Part shown: in pieces, positions 33,204-40,989 of the stretch | Layout: each line of letters opens with the position of its first letter | How positions within the stretch are numbered: the stretch's first letter is position 1 | Source of the DNA: VBAS01 sp964444975 | GTDB lineage: Bacteria; Bacteroidota; Bacteroidia; Chitinophagales; Chitinophagaceae | Length of the DNA stretch: 54,408 nt | NCBI GenBank assembly: GCA_964444975.1 | Contig: CAYUJD010000015.1 | Location: forward strand, 1 to 54,408 | Direction: 5' to 3' | Translations under genes and position numbers: made by a program | Notes under the pieces: generated by a model | Databases searched by the model: none | Told to the model about the DNA's origin: nothing | What the model saw: the letters and a program-made list of their open reading frames with translations, nothing else

Positions 33204-33641
33204 ATGACCATGAAATCTGAAAAGGGTAAAAAGGCTGCGGGTAAAATTCATAAGCCATCTTCCGGTAATGAAGATAAAAAAGCTTCATCGAAGCCTAAGA
33301 AACAAATGGAAGAAGAAGAGGATGAGGACGAAGACCCGGAAGAGAATGAAATGGAACTGAAGTCATCGAATAAGGGCGGTAAAGCCGCACCCAAAAAAGC
33401 ACGGGATGAAGACGATGATGATGACGAGGATTATGAAGAAGTGGATGAATGGGAAAAACCTGAAGAAGAAGAGGAGTGGGATCCGGACTTTGATGAATTT
33501 GATATGCCTGCTTCCAAGAGCAAAAAAGGAGGAGGTAAAAAAGGTGCCGCCGATGAAGACGACTTTAAAGTAGATGAAGAGTTTAAGGAAATGGGTTTTT
33601 TCAATGATTCCTATGATGACGAAGAAGAGGATGATTTTTAA
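33204..33641 (+). CDS. Highly acidic low-complexity protein, 145 residues
   Basis: The composition is extreme. A basic Lys/Ser/Gly-rich N-terminus (KGKKAAGKIHKPSSG) is followed by acidic tracts (EEEEDEDEDPEENE; DEDDDDDEDYEEVDEWEKPEE), a second Lys/Gly patch (SKSKKGGGKKG) and an acidic end (DDEEEDDF). The alternation of basic and acidic blocks and lack of hydrophobic core suggest an intrinsically disordered cytoplasmic protein. No signal peptide. WDPDFDEFDMP and EFKEMGFFND are the only aromatic-containing, potentially conserved motifs. It follows purA and precedes pabB, co-directionally. I do not recognise a family; a histone-like or RNA/ribosome-interacting role is conceivable but unsupported. 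ATG 33204 or 33210 could be the start. Confidence 0.75.
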   Translation: MTMKSEKGKKAAGKIHKPSSGNEDKKASSKPKKQMEEEEDEDEDPEENEMELKSSNKGGKAAPKKARDEDDDDDEDYEEVDEWEKPEEEEEWDPDFDEFDMPASKSKKGGGKKGAADEDDFKVDEEFKEMGFFNDSYDDEEEDDF

Positions 33642-33730
33642 TACGGATTTTTCTTTGCGTTTATAATTTGAATGCCGCCAATACTAACTGCCATTTTGTT
33701 GTTAATGATTTTGGTGTGGTGAAGAAGAAA

Positions 33731-34981
33731 ATGCTGAACTGGGCCGACCGGTTCAGCATTTTTTGTTTCCTCGACAATCATGGTTACCCGTCGCAGCATC
33801 ATTCGCTGGAGTGCCTGCTGGCTGCCGGTGTAAAGAAAAGGTTTACCGCCGATACAGGTAATGCGCTGCCTGCACTACAGAAATATCTCGAAACAAACCC
33901 CGGCTGGCAATTCGGGCATCTTGCCTATGATTTGAAAAACGAAATTGAATCCCTCACTTCTGCGCATCCTGACCATACCGGTTATCCCGGTGTTTTTTTC
34001 TTTGAACCGGAATGTATTATCCGACTCGCTAAAAACGAATCTGCCGGCTGGCGGATGGAAATCGAAGTGGAACAAACTGCAGATGCAGCCGGAATTTTCC
34101 GGGAGATAATGCAGGTTGAAATCGCAGATTCCATTCCGGCGCAAAGAAATTTTCAAATTCAGCAGCGGGTTTCCAGGAAAGAATATGTGCAAACGATTGA
34201 GCAGCTCAGGAAACATATTCTCCGCGGCGATTGTTATGAAATCAATTACTGCATGGAGTTTTTTGCCGGGCAGGCGGTGATTGATCCGCTGACCGTTTTT
34301 CAAAAACTCAGCGCCGCTTCGCCCAATCCCTTTTCCGCTTTGTATAAGCTGGATGATAAATTTCTTATTTGCGCCAGCCCGGAAAGGTTTTTGAAAAAAA
34401 CCGGGAATAAAATTTTTTCGCAGCCCATCAAAGGCACTTCAAAACGTTTTTTGCAGGATGCGGAGAAGGATGAAAAAAGCCGGCAGTCGCTTTTTGAAAA
34501 CAGAAAAGACCGCTCGGAAAATGTGATGGTGGTGGACCTGGTGCGCAACGACCTGGCCCGTGTGTGCAAAGAAGGATCGGTGCAGGTGGATGAACTGTTC
34601 GGCATTTATTCTTTTCCGCAGGTGCACCAGATGATTTCGACGGTGAGCGGGGAGCTGCAGGAAGATATTTCCTTTACAGAAATCATCCGCGCCACATTTC
34701 CTATGGGCTCCATGACCGGCGCCCCGAAGCGAAAAGTGATGGAACTGATTGAGCGGTATGAAAAATCCAGGCGGGGAATTTTTTCCGGTGCTGTGGGTTA
34801 TATCACACCGCCGGGTGATTTTGATTTTAATGTAGTCATCAGGAGCATTATGTACAATGCCGCGGAAAAGTATCTTTCCTACCAGGCCGGTTCAGGTATT
34901 ACTTTCTATTGTGATGCTGAAAAAGAATACGAGGAGTGCTTGCTGAAAGCGGAGGCGATGAAATTGTCACTGATGTCCTGA
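33731..34981 (+). CDS. pabB: Aminodeoxychorismate synthase component I
   Basis: It converts chorismate with ammonia or glutamine nitrogen to 4-amino-4-deoxychorismate for folate. The chorismate-binding domain is complete: GDCYEINYCMEF, ICASPERFL, PIKGTSKR (the PIKGT Lys is typical of PabB rather than the PIAGT of TrpE), VDLVRNDLARVC, TFPMGSMTGAPKRKVMELI and GSGITFYCDAEKEYEE. The N-terminal domain is short (LNWADRFSIFCFLDNHGY). I place the start at ATG 33731 (MLNWADRF, 416 residues); the open frame extends to a TTG at 33668. No pabA or pabC is adjacent. It is convergent with the lytic transglycosylase gene, 15 bp between stop codons. Confidence 0.92.
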   Translation: MLNWADRFSIFCFLDNHGYPSQHHSLECLLAAGVKKRFTADTGNALPALQKYLETNPGWQFGHLAYDLKNEIESLTSAHPDHTGYPGVFFFEPECIIRLAKNESAGWRMEIEVEQTADAAGIFREIMQVEIADSIPAQRNFQIQQRVSRKEYVQTIEQLRKHILRGDCYEINYCMEFFAGQAVIDPLTVFQKLSAASPNPFSALYKLDDKFLICASPERFLKKTGNKIFSQPIKGTSKRFLQDAEKDEKSRQSLFENRKDRSENVMVVDLVRNDLARVCKEGSVQVDELFGIYSFPQVHQMISTVSGELQEDISFTEIIRATFPMGSMTGAPKRKVMELIERYEKSRRGIFSGAVGYITPPGDFDFNVVIRSIMYNAAEKYLSYQAGSGITFYCDAEKEYEECLLKAEAMKLSLMS

Positions 34982-34996
34982 ACTTTTCCTGTGCAA

Positions 34997-36106
34997 TTAC
35001 TTCCCGGACTTTTTCTCGGGTAAATTTTTTTCCGGCGCAGAAAGTGACTGCCTGAAATTGTCCAGCAGCAGTTGTAAGCTTTCATTCAGAATGTCGAAGC
35101 GCCTGGCAATAAAGATATCCATTTTGTCGGCGGGGAGCCGCAGCTCGTATTTGCCGTTTAGTGAAATCAGCTTGTCGAAGTCGGGATTGTAGCGGTTAAA
35201 TTCGGTGATGGGAAACAAAGTGTGCCTGGCAATAACAACCGAATTGTAGCGGCCGCTTATGTTTTGGGTTTTTGAATTGTTCAGTTCAGCTTCGCTTAAA
35301 TTTTTTGCTGCCGGATTTATTGCCGATGCCAGTTTCAGTTCATTAGTTTCTTCTTTAGTCAGTGTGGTTACACCGCCTTGCCCTTCCATAATGTAATGCG
35401 TAGCGATGAATTTTTTTACATGATCTCTCGATTCGGCCGGCAGGTAATGCTGCAGGCTCCAGAAATCACGGCTTTTGCTTTTTTTTATTGCTGCATCCAC
35501 ATTGCCGGCGCCACCATTATAAGCCGCAATCACCAGCAGCCAGTCTTCATAAGTATTGTAAAGTTCGGCCAGGTAGCGGGCAGCCGCATGAGTGCTTTTG
35601 TAATAATCCGTTCTTTCATCAAGATAGGCATTCACCCGGAGTCCAAAGCGGCGGGCAGTAGCAGGCATAAATTGCCAGGGCCCCACAGCGCCGGCCCATG
35701 ATACCGCATAGGTTTTCAGGTACGATTCAATCACGGCAAGGTATTTCAGCTGGCGGGGAAGTCCATGACAGGTAAGTACCGCATCAATCATATCGAAATA
35801 AGGGCGGCCCCGGCCTTTCAGTTTTTCAAGATTCTTTTTATGCTTCAGCATGTAATCCTGCACAAAGCTGATGGCACGCGGATTGAGTTGGGCAGTATTA
35901 ATTTCCTGCGCTTCGCCTGGATTTGACACAAAAAGGTTTTTAAAGCCTTCTTTCGGGTCGTGCAGCATCACTACGGGAGTGAGAGAATCAGCAGATGCGC
36001 CGGGGAGTACAGTATTTTTTTTAACCGAAGTATCCCCTGCGGTTTGTTGTGCAATGCCGGGTATGAAAAAAAGAATAAAACCTATAAGCGCCGCTGTTTT
36101 CTGCAT
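34997..36106 (-). CDS. Lytic murein transglycosylase (SLT domain, MltD-like)
   Basis: 369 residues with signal peptide MQKTAALIGFILFFIPGIAQ. The SLT domain lies at residues about 105-250: catalytic Glu127 in LAVIESYLKTYAVSWAGAVG, PWQFMPATARRFGL, YLDERTDYYKSTHAAARYL and VIAAYNGGAGNVDAA. The C-terminal part (VVIARHTLFPITEFNRYNPD) looks like one degenerate LysM-type peptidoglycan-binding repeat. Such enzymes cleave glycan strands to 1,6-anhydro products during wall remodelling. It lies 14 bp after the gatA stop on the same strand and may be co-transcribed. Confidence 0.93.
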   Translation of the reverse strand: MQKTAALIGFILFFIPGIAQQTAGDTSVKKNTVLPGASADSLTPVVMLHDPKEGFKNLFVSNPGEAQEINTAQLNPRAISFVQDYMLKHKKNLEKLKGRGRPYFDMIDAVLTCHGLPRQLKYLAVIESYLKTYAVSWAGAVGPWQFMPATARRFGLRVNAYLDERTDYYKSTHAAARYLAELYNTYEDWLLVIAAYNGGAGNVDAAIKKSKSRDFWSLQHYLPAESRDHVKKFIATHYIMEGQGGVTTLTKEETNELKLASAINPAAKNLSEAELNNSKTQNISGRYNSVVIARHTLFPITEFNRYNPDFDKLISLNGKYELRLPADKMDIFIARRFDILNESLQLLLDNFRQSLSAPEKNLPEKKSGK

Positions 36107-36120
36107 GAACGGGAAATTTT

Positions 36121-37599
36121 TTAGCCACGGGTTTCTTCCGGTATTTTCTTTCTTTGCATAAGTTGTTTTGAAGCCTGCAGCAAAGATAGCTCGTTAAACT
36201 GTTTTGCCATTAACTGCACACCAAAGGGCATGCCGGTGGAGTGAGTGAATAAAGGAAGTGAAATACCCGGAATACCGGTAAGGTTGGCAAACACGGTATA
36301 AATATCAGCAAGATACATGGCAATGGGGTCATTTACTTTTTCGCCAATCTTAAATGCTACGGATGGCGAAACGGGCATGATGATAAAATCATTTGTTTGA
36401 AAAACTTCATTGGTTTTATCCACCAGCTTGCGCCGTACTTTTTGTGCCCGGGTAAAATAGGCATCGTAGTAGCCGGTACTGAGCACAAAAGTGCCGAGCA
36501 TAATTCTGCGCTTTACTTCTTTGCCGAAACCTTCGCTGCGGTTGTGTTTATAAAATTCAATCAAATCAGCGGCAGGTTTTTCTGAACGGTAGCCGTACCG
36601 CACACCATCGTAGCGGGCCAGGTTGGAAGAGGCTTCGGCTGTAGTGAGAATATAATAAGCAGGTACGATGTAATCGAGATATTCAAAATGCATTTCATTT
36701 ACTTCATGGCCATCAGCTTTTAGCTGCTGTAGCAGCCGGTAAACGGATGATGCTATTTCGGGGTCAAGCGAAGCATGCTCCAGTGTTTCTTTAAAATAAG
36801 CGAAACGGAATTTTGCCTGCTCTTGCCCCACTCCTTTGGAGGGGATTAGGGGGAGGTCTGAAAAATTTTCAACCGGATTCTGCGAAGCAGTGCTGTCGTA
36901 ATCATCGGCGCCGGCAATTGTTTCCAGCACCAGGCCTGCATCATCCACGGTATTAGCAAAAATTCCAACCTGGTCAAATGATGAAGCGTAGGCAATAAGT
37001 CCGTGGCGGGATACGCGGCCATAAGTGGGTTTCAGCCCCACGATACCGCAGAAGTCGGCCGGCTGGCGAACCGAGCCTCCTGTATCGCTGCCGAGTGAAA
37101 CCATGCAAAGCCCTGCCTGCACGGCCACTGCCGAACCACCAGAAGAGCCGCCGGGCACCCGTGTTTCATCCAGGGCATTCAGCACCTTGCCATACACCGA
37201 GTTTTCGTTTGTGGAGCCCATCGCAAATTCGTCGCAGTTGGTGCAGCCGATGATGATGGCTTCTTCCTGTAAAAGTTTCTGAACAGCTGTAGCGTTATAG
37301 AGTGAAGTAAAATTTCGGAGAATGCCGGATGCAGCACTCACCGGGTGGTTTTTGTAACAAATAACATCTTTAATGGCCACCACCACACCATGCAGTTTAC
37401 CAGGCGGGTTACCTTCTTTTCTTTTATTATCAAGCTCGGCAGCCCGTTGTAATGCTTCCCCGGCAAACACATGCACGAATGCATTGAGATGTTTTGAACC
37501 CTCAATTTTGTCAAGGAAAAAACGAACGGCTTCCGTGCAGGAAGTTTTCTCCTGGTTTAATTCAAGATGATATTGTTGAACAGTGGAGTATTCAAACAA
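36121..37599 (-). CDS. gatA: Aspartyl/glutamyl-tRNA amidotransferase subunit A
   Basis: 492 residues. The amidase-signature triad is visible: Lys77 (VVVAIKDVICY), cis-Ser152 (PGGSSGGSAVA) and nucleophile Ser176 (SLGSDTGGSVRQP). GatA supplies ammonia from glutamine for converting Glu-tRNA(Gln) and Asp-tRNA(Asn), with GatB and GatC, neither of which is in the window. The start appears to be TTG at 37599 (MFEYSTVQQY): the conserved N-terminus begins there, an in-frame TAA lies a few codons upstream and no ATG is available. Residues about 247-260 (DLPLIPSKGVGQEQ) are an insertion encoded by a G/C-rich repeat, just before FRFAYFKETLEH. Confidence 0.95.
   Translation of the reverse strand: MFEYSTVQQYHLELNQEKTSCTEAVRFFLDKIEGSKHLNAFVHVFAGEALQRAAELDNKRKEGNPPGKLHGVVVAIKDVICYKNHPVSAASGILRNFTSLYNATAVQKLLQEEAIIIGCTNCDEFAMGSTNENSVYGKVLNALDETRVPGGSSGGSAVAVQAGLCMVSLGSDTGGSVRQPADFCGIVGLKPTYGRVSRHGLIAYASSFDQVGIFANTVDDAGLVLETIAGADDYDSTASQNPVENFSDLPLIPSKGVGQEQAKFRFAYFKETLEHASLDPEIASSVYRLLQQLKADGHEVNEMHFEYLDYIVPAYYILTTAEASSNLARYDGVRYGYRSEKPAADLIEFYKHNRSEGFGKEVKRRIMLGTFVLSTGYYDAYFTRAQKVRRKLVDKTNEVFQTNDFIIMPVSPSVAFKIGEKVNDPIAMYLADIYTVFANLTGIPGISLPLFTHSTGMPFGVQLMAKQFNELSLLQASKQLMQRKKIPEETRG
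36826..36856. repeat. G/C-rich repeat inside gatA
   Basis: Plus strand CCCCACTCCTTTGGAGGGGA followed by TTAGGGGGAGG. CTCC-TTT-GGAG forms a hairpin core. In gatA (minus strand) it reads as LPLIPSKGVG. Same family as 7511-7534, 20966-20984 and 31826-31846. Confidence 0.75.
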
Positions 37600-37649
37600 A
37601 AGCTGGGGCCTTTATGAACGATAAGAAAAAATGTTTTGCGCTTCGGTTA

Positions 37650-37838
37650 TCATGAAGACGTCTTAGTGTCTTTTTCCACGCTTTCTTCAATTTCCCTTTT
37701 CACATTGTCGCGGGCATCCTTGAATTCACGGACGCCTCTGCCAAGGCCACGCATCAACTCGGGTATTTTTTTGCCGCCGAAAAGCAGTAAAACAATAAAG
37801 GCTATCAGAAGAATTTCGGTCCATCCAAGATTTGGCAT
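37650..37838 (-). CDS. tatA: Twin-arginine translocase subunit TatA/TatE family
   Basis: 62 residues. A short periplasmic N-terminus, one membrane helix (EILLIAFIVLLLFGGKKIPEL) with the conserved FGxKKIPEL hinge, then an amphipathic helix (LMRGLGRGVREFKDARDNV) and an acidic/charged tail. This is the standard TatA architecture: the pore-forming subunit that moves folded proteins with RR signal peptides. tatB and tatC are not nearby. It lies between rplS (with a strong terminator) and gatA, all on the minus strand. Confidence 0.93.
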   Translation of the reverse strand: MPNLGWTEILLIAFIVLLLFGGKKIPELMRGLGRGVREFKDARDNVKREIEESVEKDTKTSS

Positions 37839-37913
37839 ATCTGAAAATTTAGAGTATCAAAGTTAATACAAATTGCACTCCGCTTTTAATTTATTTGTTA
37901 ATCGCCTGCCAAC

Positions 37914-37945
37914 TAAAAAAAAGCGGCCGGTAGTACGGGCCGCTT
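37914..37945 (-). terminator. Rho-independent terminator of rplS
   Basis: On the minus strand AAGCGGCC, a 9-base loop, GGCCGCTT, then a T8 run (37914-37945 in plus coordinates). A perfect 8-bp G/C-rich stem 18 bases after the rplS stop. Confidence 0.9.
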
Positions 37946-37963
37946 GTATAAAGATGTGCTGGC

Positions 37964-38329
37964 TTATTCGGCAGTCTCGGTTGCAAGTCGCTTTTCGCGG
38001 ATTCTTGCACTTTTGCCGCTGCGTTTGCGCAGGTAGTAAAGTTTGGCCCTGCGTACCCGGCCGCTTTTATTTACTTCAATGGAATCAATGTTGGGCGAGT
38101 AAAGGGGGAAAAGTCTTTCCACACCGATGCCGTCAGAAATTTTGCGGACGGTAAAGGTGGCTGTGGCGCCTTTACCCTGTCTTTTAATAACATCACCCTT
38201 AAAGCTTTGGATGCGTTCTTTGTTTCCTTCGACGATTTTATAGTGAACGGTAATATTGTCGCCGGGTCTGAAATCCGGCATTTCTTTTTTACCAGTCAGT
38301 TGCTCGTGTACAAATGCTATGGCGTCCAT
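37964..38329 (-). CDS. rplS: 50S ribosomal protein L19
   Basis: 121 residues from ATG 38329 (MDAIAFVHEQL). Conserved L19 blocks are DFRPGDNITVHYKIVEGNKERIQSF (split here by position), GDVIKRQGKG, FTVRKISDGIGVERLFPLYSP and the Arg/Lys-rich RRAKLYYLRKRSGKSARI. It sits at the 30S-50S interface. The open frame continues upstream to 38431 only because the AGATTT repeat is open in that frame; those residues are not L19. Followed by a strong terminator. Confidence 0.97.
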   Translation of the reverse strand: MDAIAFVHEQLTGKKEMPDFRPGDNITVHYKIVEGNKERIQSFKGDVIKRQGKGATATFTVRKISDGIGVERLFPLYSPNIDSIEVNKSGRVRRAKLYYLRKRSGKSARIREKRLATETAE

Positions 38330-38364
38330 ATTCTTCAGTTTTTGCGGGTCGCAAAAGTAAGGTA

Positions 38365-38400
38365 AAGATTTTAGATTTCGGATTTCAGATTTCAGATTTT
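38365..38400. repeat. AT-rich AGATTT-type intergenic repeat, copy 2
   Basis: TTTAGATTTCGGATTTCAG followed by ATTTCAGATTTT. Imperfect tandem hexamer-like units upstream of rplS, similar to 5474-5508 and 45366-45415. On the minus strand it reads as KSEIRNLKS, a peptide pattern often met in spurious Bacteroidota ORFs. Confidence 0.65.
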
Positions 38401-38468
38401 TAAAGAGCACCCTGGCAATGCAAGAATTCATTGACTAACAGGGATTCTCCCTACAATCTGAAAATCCC

Positions 38469-40034
38469 TTATCGCGCCACATTAACAGCTCTCTTTTCCC
38501 TGATAACCGTCACCTTTATCTGGCCGGGAAAGGTCATTTCGTTTTGTATTTTCTGCGCCAGTTCGAAAGAAAGTTTTTCCGAATCCTGGTCGCTTACTTT
38601 ATCGGCTTCCACTATTACCCGCAGTTCACGGCCGGCCTGGATGGCATAGGCTTTTTCAACCCCGTTGTAGGTCATGGCCATGGTTTCAAGGTCTTTGATG
38701 CGCTGCAAGTATTGCTGCATGATTTCGCGGCGGGCACCCGGCCTAGCTCCGCTGATGGCATCACAGGCCTGCACAATGGGTGAAATGACGTATTGCATTT
38801 CAATCTCATCGTGGTGGGCGCCGATGGCATTTACCACGGCTGGATTTTCACCATATTTTTCGGCCAGCTTGGCGCCAAGCAGTGCATGGCTCAATTCAGT
38901 TTCTTCATCGGGTACTTTCCCAATGTCGTGTAGCAAGCCGGCACGTTTTGCCAGTTTGGGATTTAGACCTAATTCTGAAGCCATGATGGCGCATAGGTTT
39001 GCCACCTCGCGGCTGTGCATGAGGAGATTCTGGCCATACGAAGAGCGGAACCGCATGCGGCCTACCATTCTCACCAGTTCTTTATGCAATCCGTGAATAC
39101 CCAGTTCGATAACCGTTCTTTCACCTATCTCCATTACCTGCTCTTCAATTTGTTTTTTAGTTTTTTCTACCACTTCTTCAATTCTTGCCGGGTGTATGCG
39201 GCCGTCGGCAACCAGGCGCTGCAGGCTCAGTCGGGCAATCTCGCGGCGCAGCGGGTCAAAGGATGATAGTACAATGGCTTCGGGAGTGTCGTCCACAATC
39301 AAGTCAACCCCGGTGGCGGCTTCAATGGCGCGGATGTTTCGTCCTTCACGGCCGATGATCTGGCCTTTTATTTCGTCGCTTTCGAGATTGAAAACCGTGA
39401 TGGAATTTTCTATGGCCTGCTCTGCTGCAGTACGCTGTATGGTTTGAATAATAATTTTTCTTGCTTCCTTGTTGGCCTTTTGTTTGGCATCTTCAATTAT
39501 CTCCTGCTGAAATGCCAGCGCTTTAGTTTGTGCTTCATGTTTCAGGCTTTCCACCAGTTGCGACTTTGCCTCTTCGGCCGTAAGGCCTGCAATTTTTTCC
39601 AGGCGGCGGATATGTTCTTCCTGGTGTTTTTCCAGCTCGGTACGCTTGATGTTCACCAGCTCAATCTGCCGGTTGAGGTTATCCTTGATGGCCTCGTTTT
39701 CCTTGATGTGTTTGTCGAGGTTATTTTCTTTCTGGTTGATGGATTGTTCTTTCTGACGGATGCGGTTTTCCGATTCGTTGAGCTTGCGGTTGCGCTCCAT
39801 CACTTCTTTTTCATGATTGGCTTTCAGCTGTACAAAACGTTCCTTAGCCTCCAGTTCTTTTTCTTTCCGGATGGTTTCAGCTCTCAGTTCGGCTTCTTTG
39901 ATGATTTTTTGAGATTGTTGTTCGGCTTCGGCAATCTTTCTTTTGGTGCTTTTGGAGAAAATAAGCTTACCCGCTAAAATGCCGGTGACAAGGGCAGCGC
40001 CTCCAATGATGGCAAACAATATATTCGGATCCAT
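38469..40034 (-). CDS. rny: Ribonuclease Y
   Basis: 521 residues. One N-terminal membrane helix (ILFAIIGGAALVTGILAGKLI), a long coiled coil rich in Glu/Lys/Arg (about residues 30-200), a KH RNA-binding domain with GQIIGREGRNIRAIE, and an HD phosphohydrolase domain with HSREVANLC and AGLLHDIGKV, the His-Asp pair binding the catalytic metal. RNase Y is a membrane-anchored endoribonuclease that starts mRNA decay. Length and domain order are normal. It lies 209 bp downstream of zapA and 139 bp upstream of rplS, co-directional. Confidence 0.97.
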   Translation of the reverse strand: MDPNILFAIIGGAALVTGILAGKLIFSKSTKRKIAEAEQQSQKIIKEAELRAETIRKEKELEAKERFVQLKANHEKEVMERNRKLNESENRIRQKEQSINQKENNLDKHIKENEAIKDNLNRQIELVNIKRTELEKHQEEHIRRLEKIAGLTAEEAKSQLVESLKHEAQTKALAFQQEIIEDAKQKANKEARKIIIQTIQRTAAEQAIENSITVFNLESDEIKGQIIGREGRNIRAIEAATGVDLIVDDTPEAIVLSSFDPLRREIARLSLQRLVADGRIHPARIEEVVEKTKKQIEEQVMEIGERTVIELGIHGLHKELVRMVGRMRFRSSYGQNLLMHSREVANLCAIMASELGLNPKLAKRAGLLHDIGKVPDEETELSHALLGAKLAEKYGENPAVVNAIGAHHDEIEMQYVISPIVQACDAISGARPGARREIMQQYLQRIKDLETMAMTYNGVEKAYAIQAGRELRVIVEADKVSDQDSEKLSFELAQKIQNEMTFPGQIKVTVIREKRAVNVAR

Positions 40035-40243
40035 GAATTTTGTGTTTGAAAATGTTCACGATGCTTGTTTTAAATTTTCCCGGCTGCCAGGCAGCAGTTT
40101 CACTGCTAACGGCCGGGTAATCAGCGAAGATACAAAAAGGGATGAAGGGGAGGAAAACAAACTTGTAGTTACCGGTGAGAAGGGTTTTCAATATACCTTG
40201 CAGTGTTACAAGTTAATATTCCTTATAAAATAATGGCAGGAAT

Positions 40244-40537
40244 TCAGGATGGCAGCTGCCCATCCAGCATCCGTTCAATCAGGTTCAGCTTATCGGCAAT
40301 ATTTTCTTTCTCCACTTCAATGGCCGAGGCTTCATTTTGCTCGGTGGCGTACCATACCAGTGCCATGGACACATAATCCTGCATATCCTTGCCGGCAAAC
40401 TGGGTTTTGAACTCAAGAATTTTGTCGTTGATGGTTTTCACCGTTTTCCGCACCACTTCTTCATCTTTTGGCTGTAGCTTGATGCGGTAGCTGCGGTCGG
40501 CAATTACGATGGTGGCGGGAATGAGTTGTTCGGTCAT
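40244..40537 (-). CDS. zapA: Cell division protein ZapA
   Basis: 97 residues. N-terminal beta-rich head with PATIVIADRSYRIKL and EEVVRKTVKTINDKI, then a C-terminal helix that would dimerise (EKENIADKLNLIERML). This matches the ZapA family, which bundles FtsZ filaments at mid-cell. Its partner may be the coiled-coil protein encoded just upstream (40602-40889) on the same strand. The placement pheT - coiled coil - zapA - rny suggests a conserved neighbourhood, but that needs comparison with other genomes. Confidence 0.88.
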   Translation of the reverse strand: MTEQLIPATIVIADRSYRIKLQPKDEEVVRKTVKTINDKILEFKTQFAGKDMQDYVSMALVWYATEQNEASAIEVEKENIADKLNLIERMLDGQLPS

Positions 40538-40539
40538 AA

Positions 40540-40567
40540 ATGAGTAATGAGTGATGAGTAATGAGTA
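40540..40567. repeat. Four tandem heptamers ATGAGTA upstream of zapA
   Basis: ATGAGTA, ATGAGTG, ATGAGTA, ATGAGTA in direct succession, in the 64-bp spacer between the coiled-coil gene and zapA. A short tandem repeat of unknown function, likely to vary in copy number. Confidence 0.7.
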
Positions 40568-40601
40568 AAAAAAACGTATTCCCTGTTACCCGGTATTTCA
40601 T

Positions 40602-40889
40602 TTATTCGCTTAAAAGCGCAATACAGCGGTCTATTTCCCTGATATAAGAATTAATCCGGTTTTCAAATTCCTGTTTGTCTTTTTCGTTCCAGTCGCCGGA
40701 AGTAATTTTTAAAACTTCCACCTGTTGTTTCAGGTCGTCAATCAGCTGCTGGTGTACCAGGTTGTTGCGGGAGCTGGTTTCCAGTTCGGCTTTCAGGCGC
40801 AGGTTTTCCTTCTGCAAAGCGCTGTGCTGCTTCAGCAGTAACTGCAGCTTTTCCTGAATACGTTTTAATTGAACTTCCAGGTCAGACAT
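40602..40889 (-). CDS. Small coiled-coil protein, possible ZapB-like division factor
   Basis: 95 residues, starting ATG 40889 directly beside the assembly gap. The first 60 residues form a heptad-rich coiled coil (LEVQLKRIQEKLQLLLKQHS, LQKENLRLKAELE, QLIDDLKQQVEVLK), followed by a shorter helix (FENRINSYIREIDRCIALL). No membrane segment. Its place immediately before zapA on the same strand suggests a partner in FtsZ-ring organisation, similar in style to ZapB, but sequence alone does not prove homology. Confidence 0.7.
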   Translation of the reverse strand: MSDLEVQLKRIQEKLQLLLKQHSALQKENLRLKAELETSSRNNLVHQQLIDDLKQQVEVLKITSGDWNEKDKQEFENRINSYIREIDRCIALLSE

Positions 40890-40989
40890 NNNNNNNNNNN
40901 NNNNNNNNNNNNNNNNNNNNNNNNNNNNNNNNNNNNNNNNNNNNNNNNNNNNNNNNNNNNNNNNNNNNNNNNNNNNNNNNNNNNNNNNN
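40890..40989. other. Assembly gap (100 N)
   Basis: Exactly 100 ambiguous bases, the conventional placeholder for a scaffold gap of unknown size. It removes the last codons of pheT and the region before the coiled-coil gene. A single reading frame passes through the Ns only by chance. Confidence 0.98.

Noticed and set aside
38330..38431. 34-residue N-terminal extension of L19
   Set aside because: It is encoded by the AGATTT repeat and not part of the conserved protein, which starts MDAIAFVHEQL.
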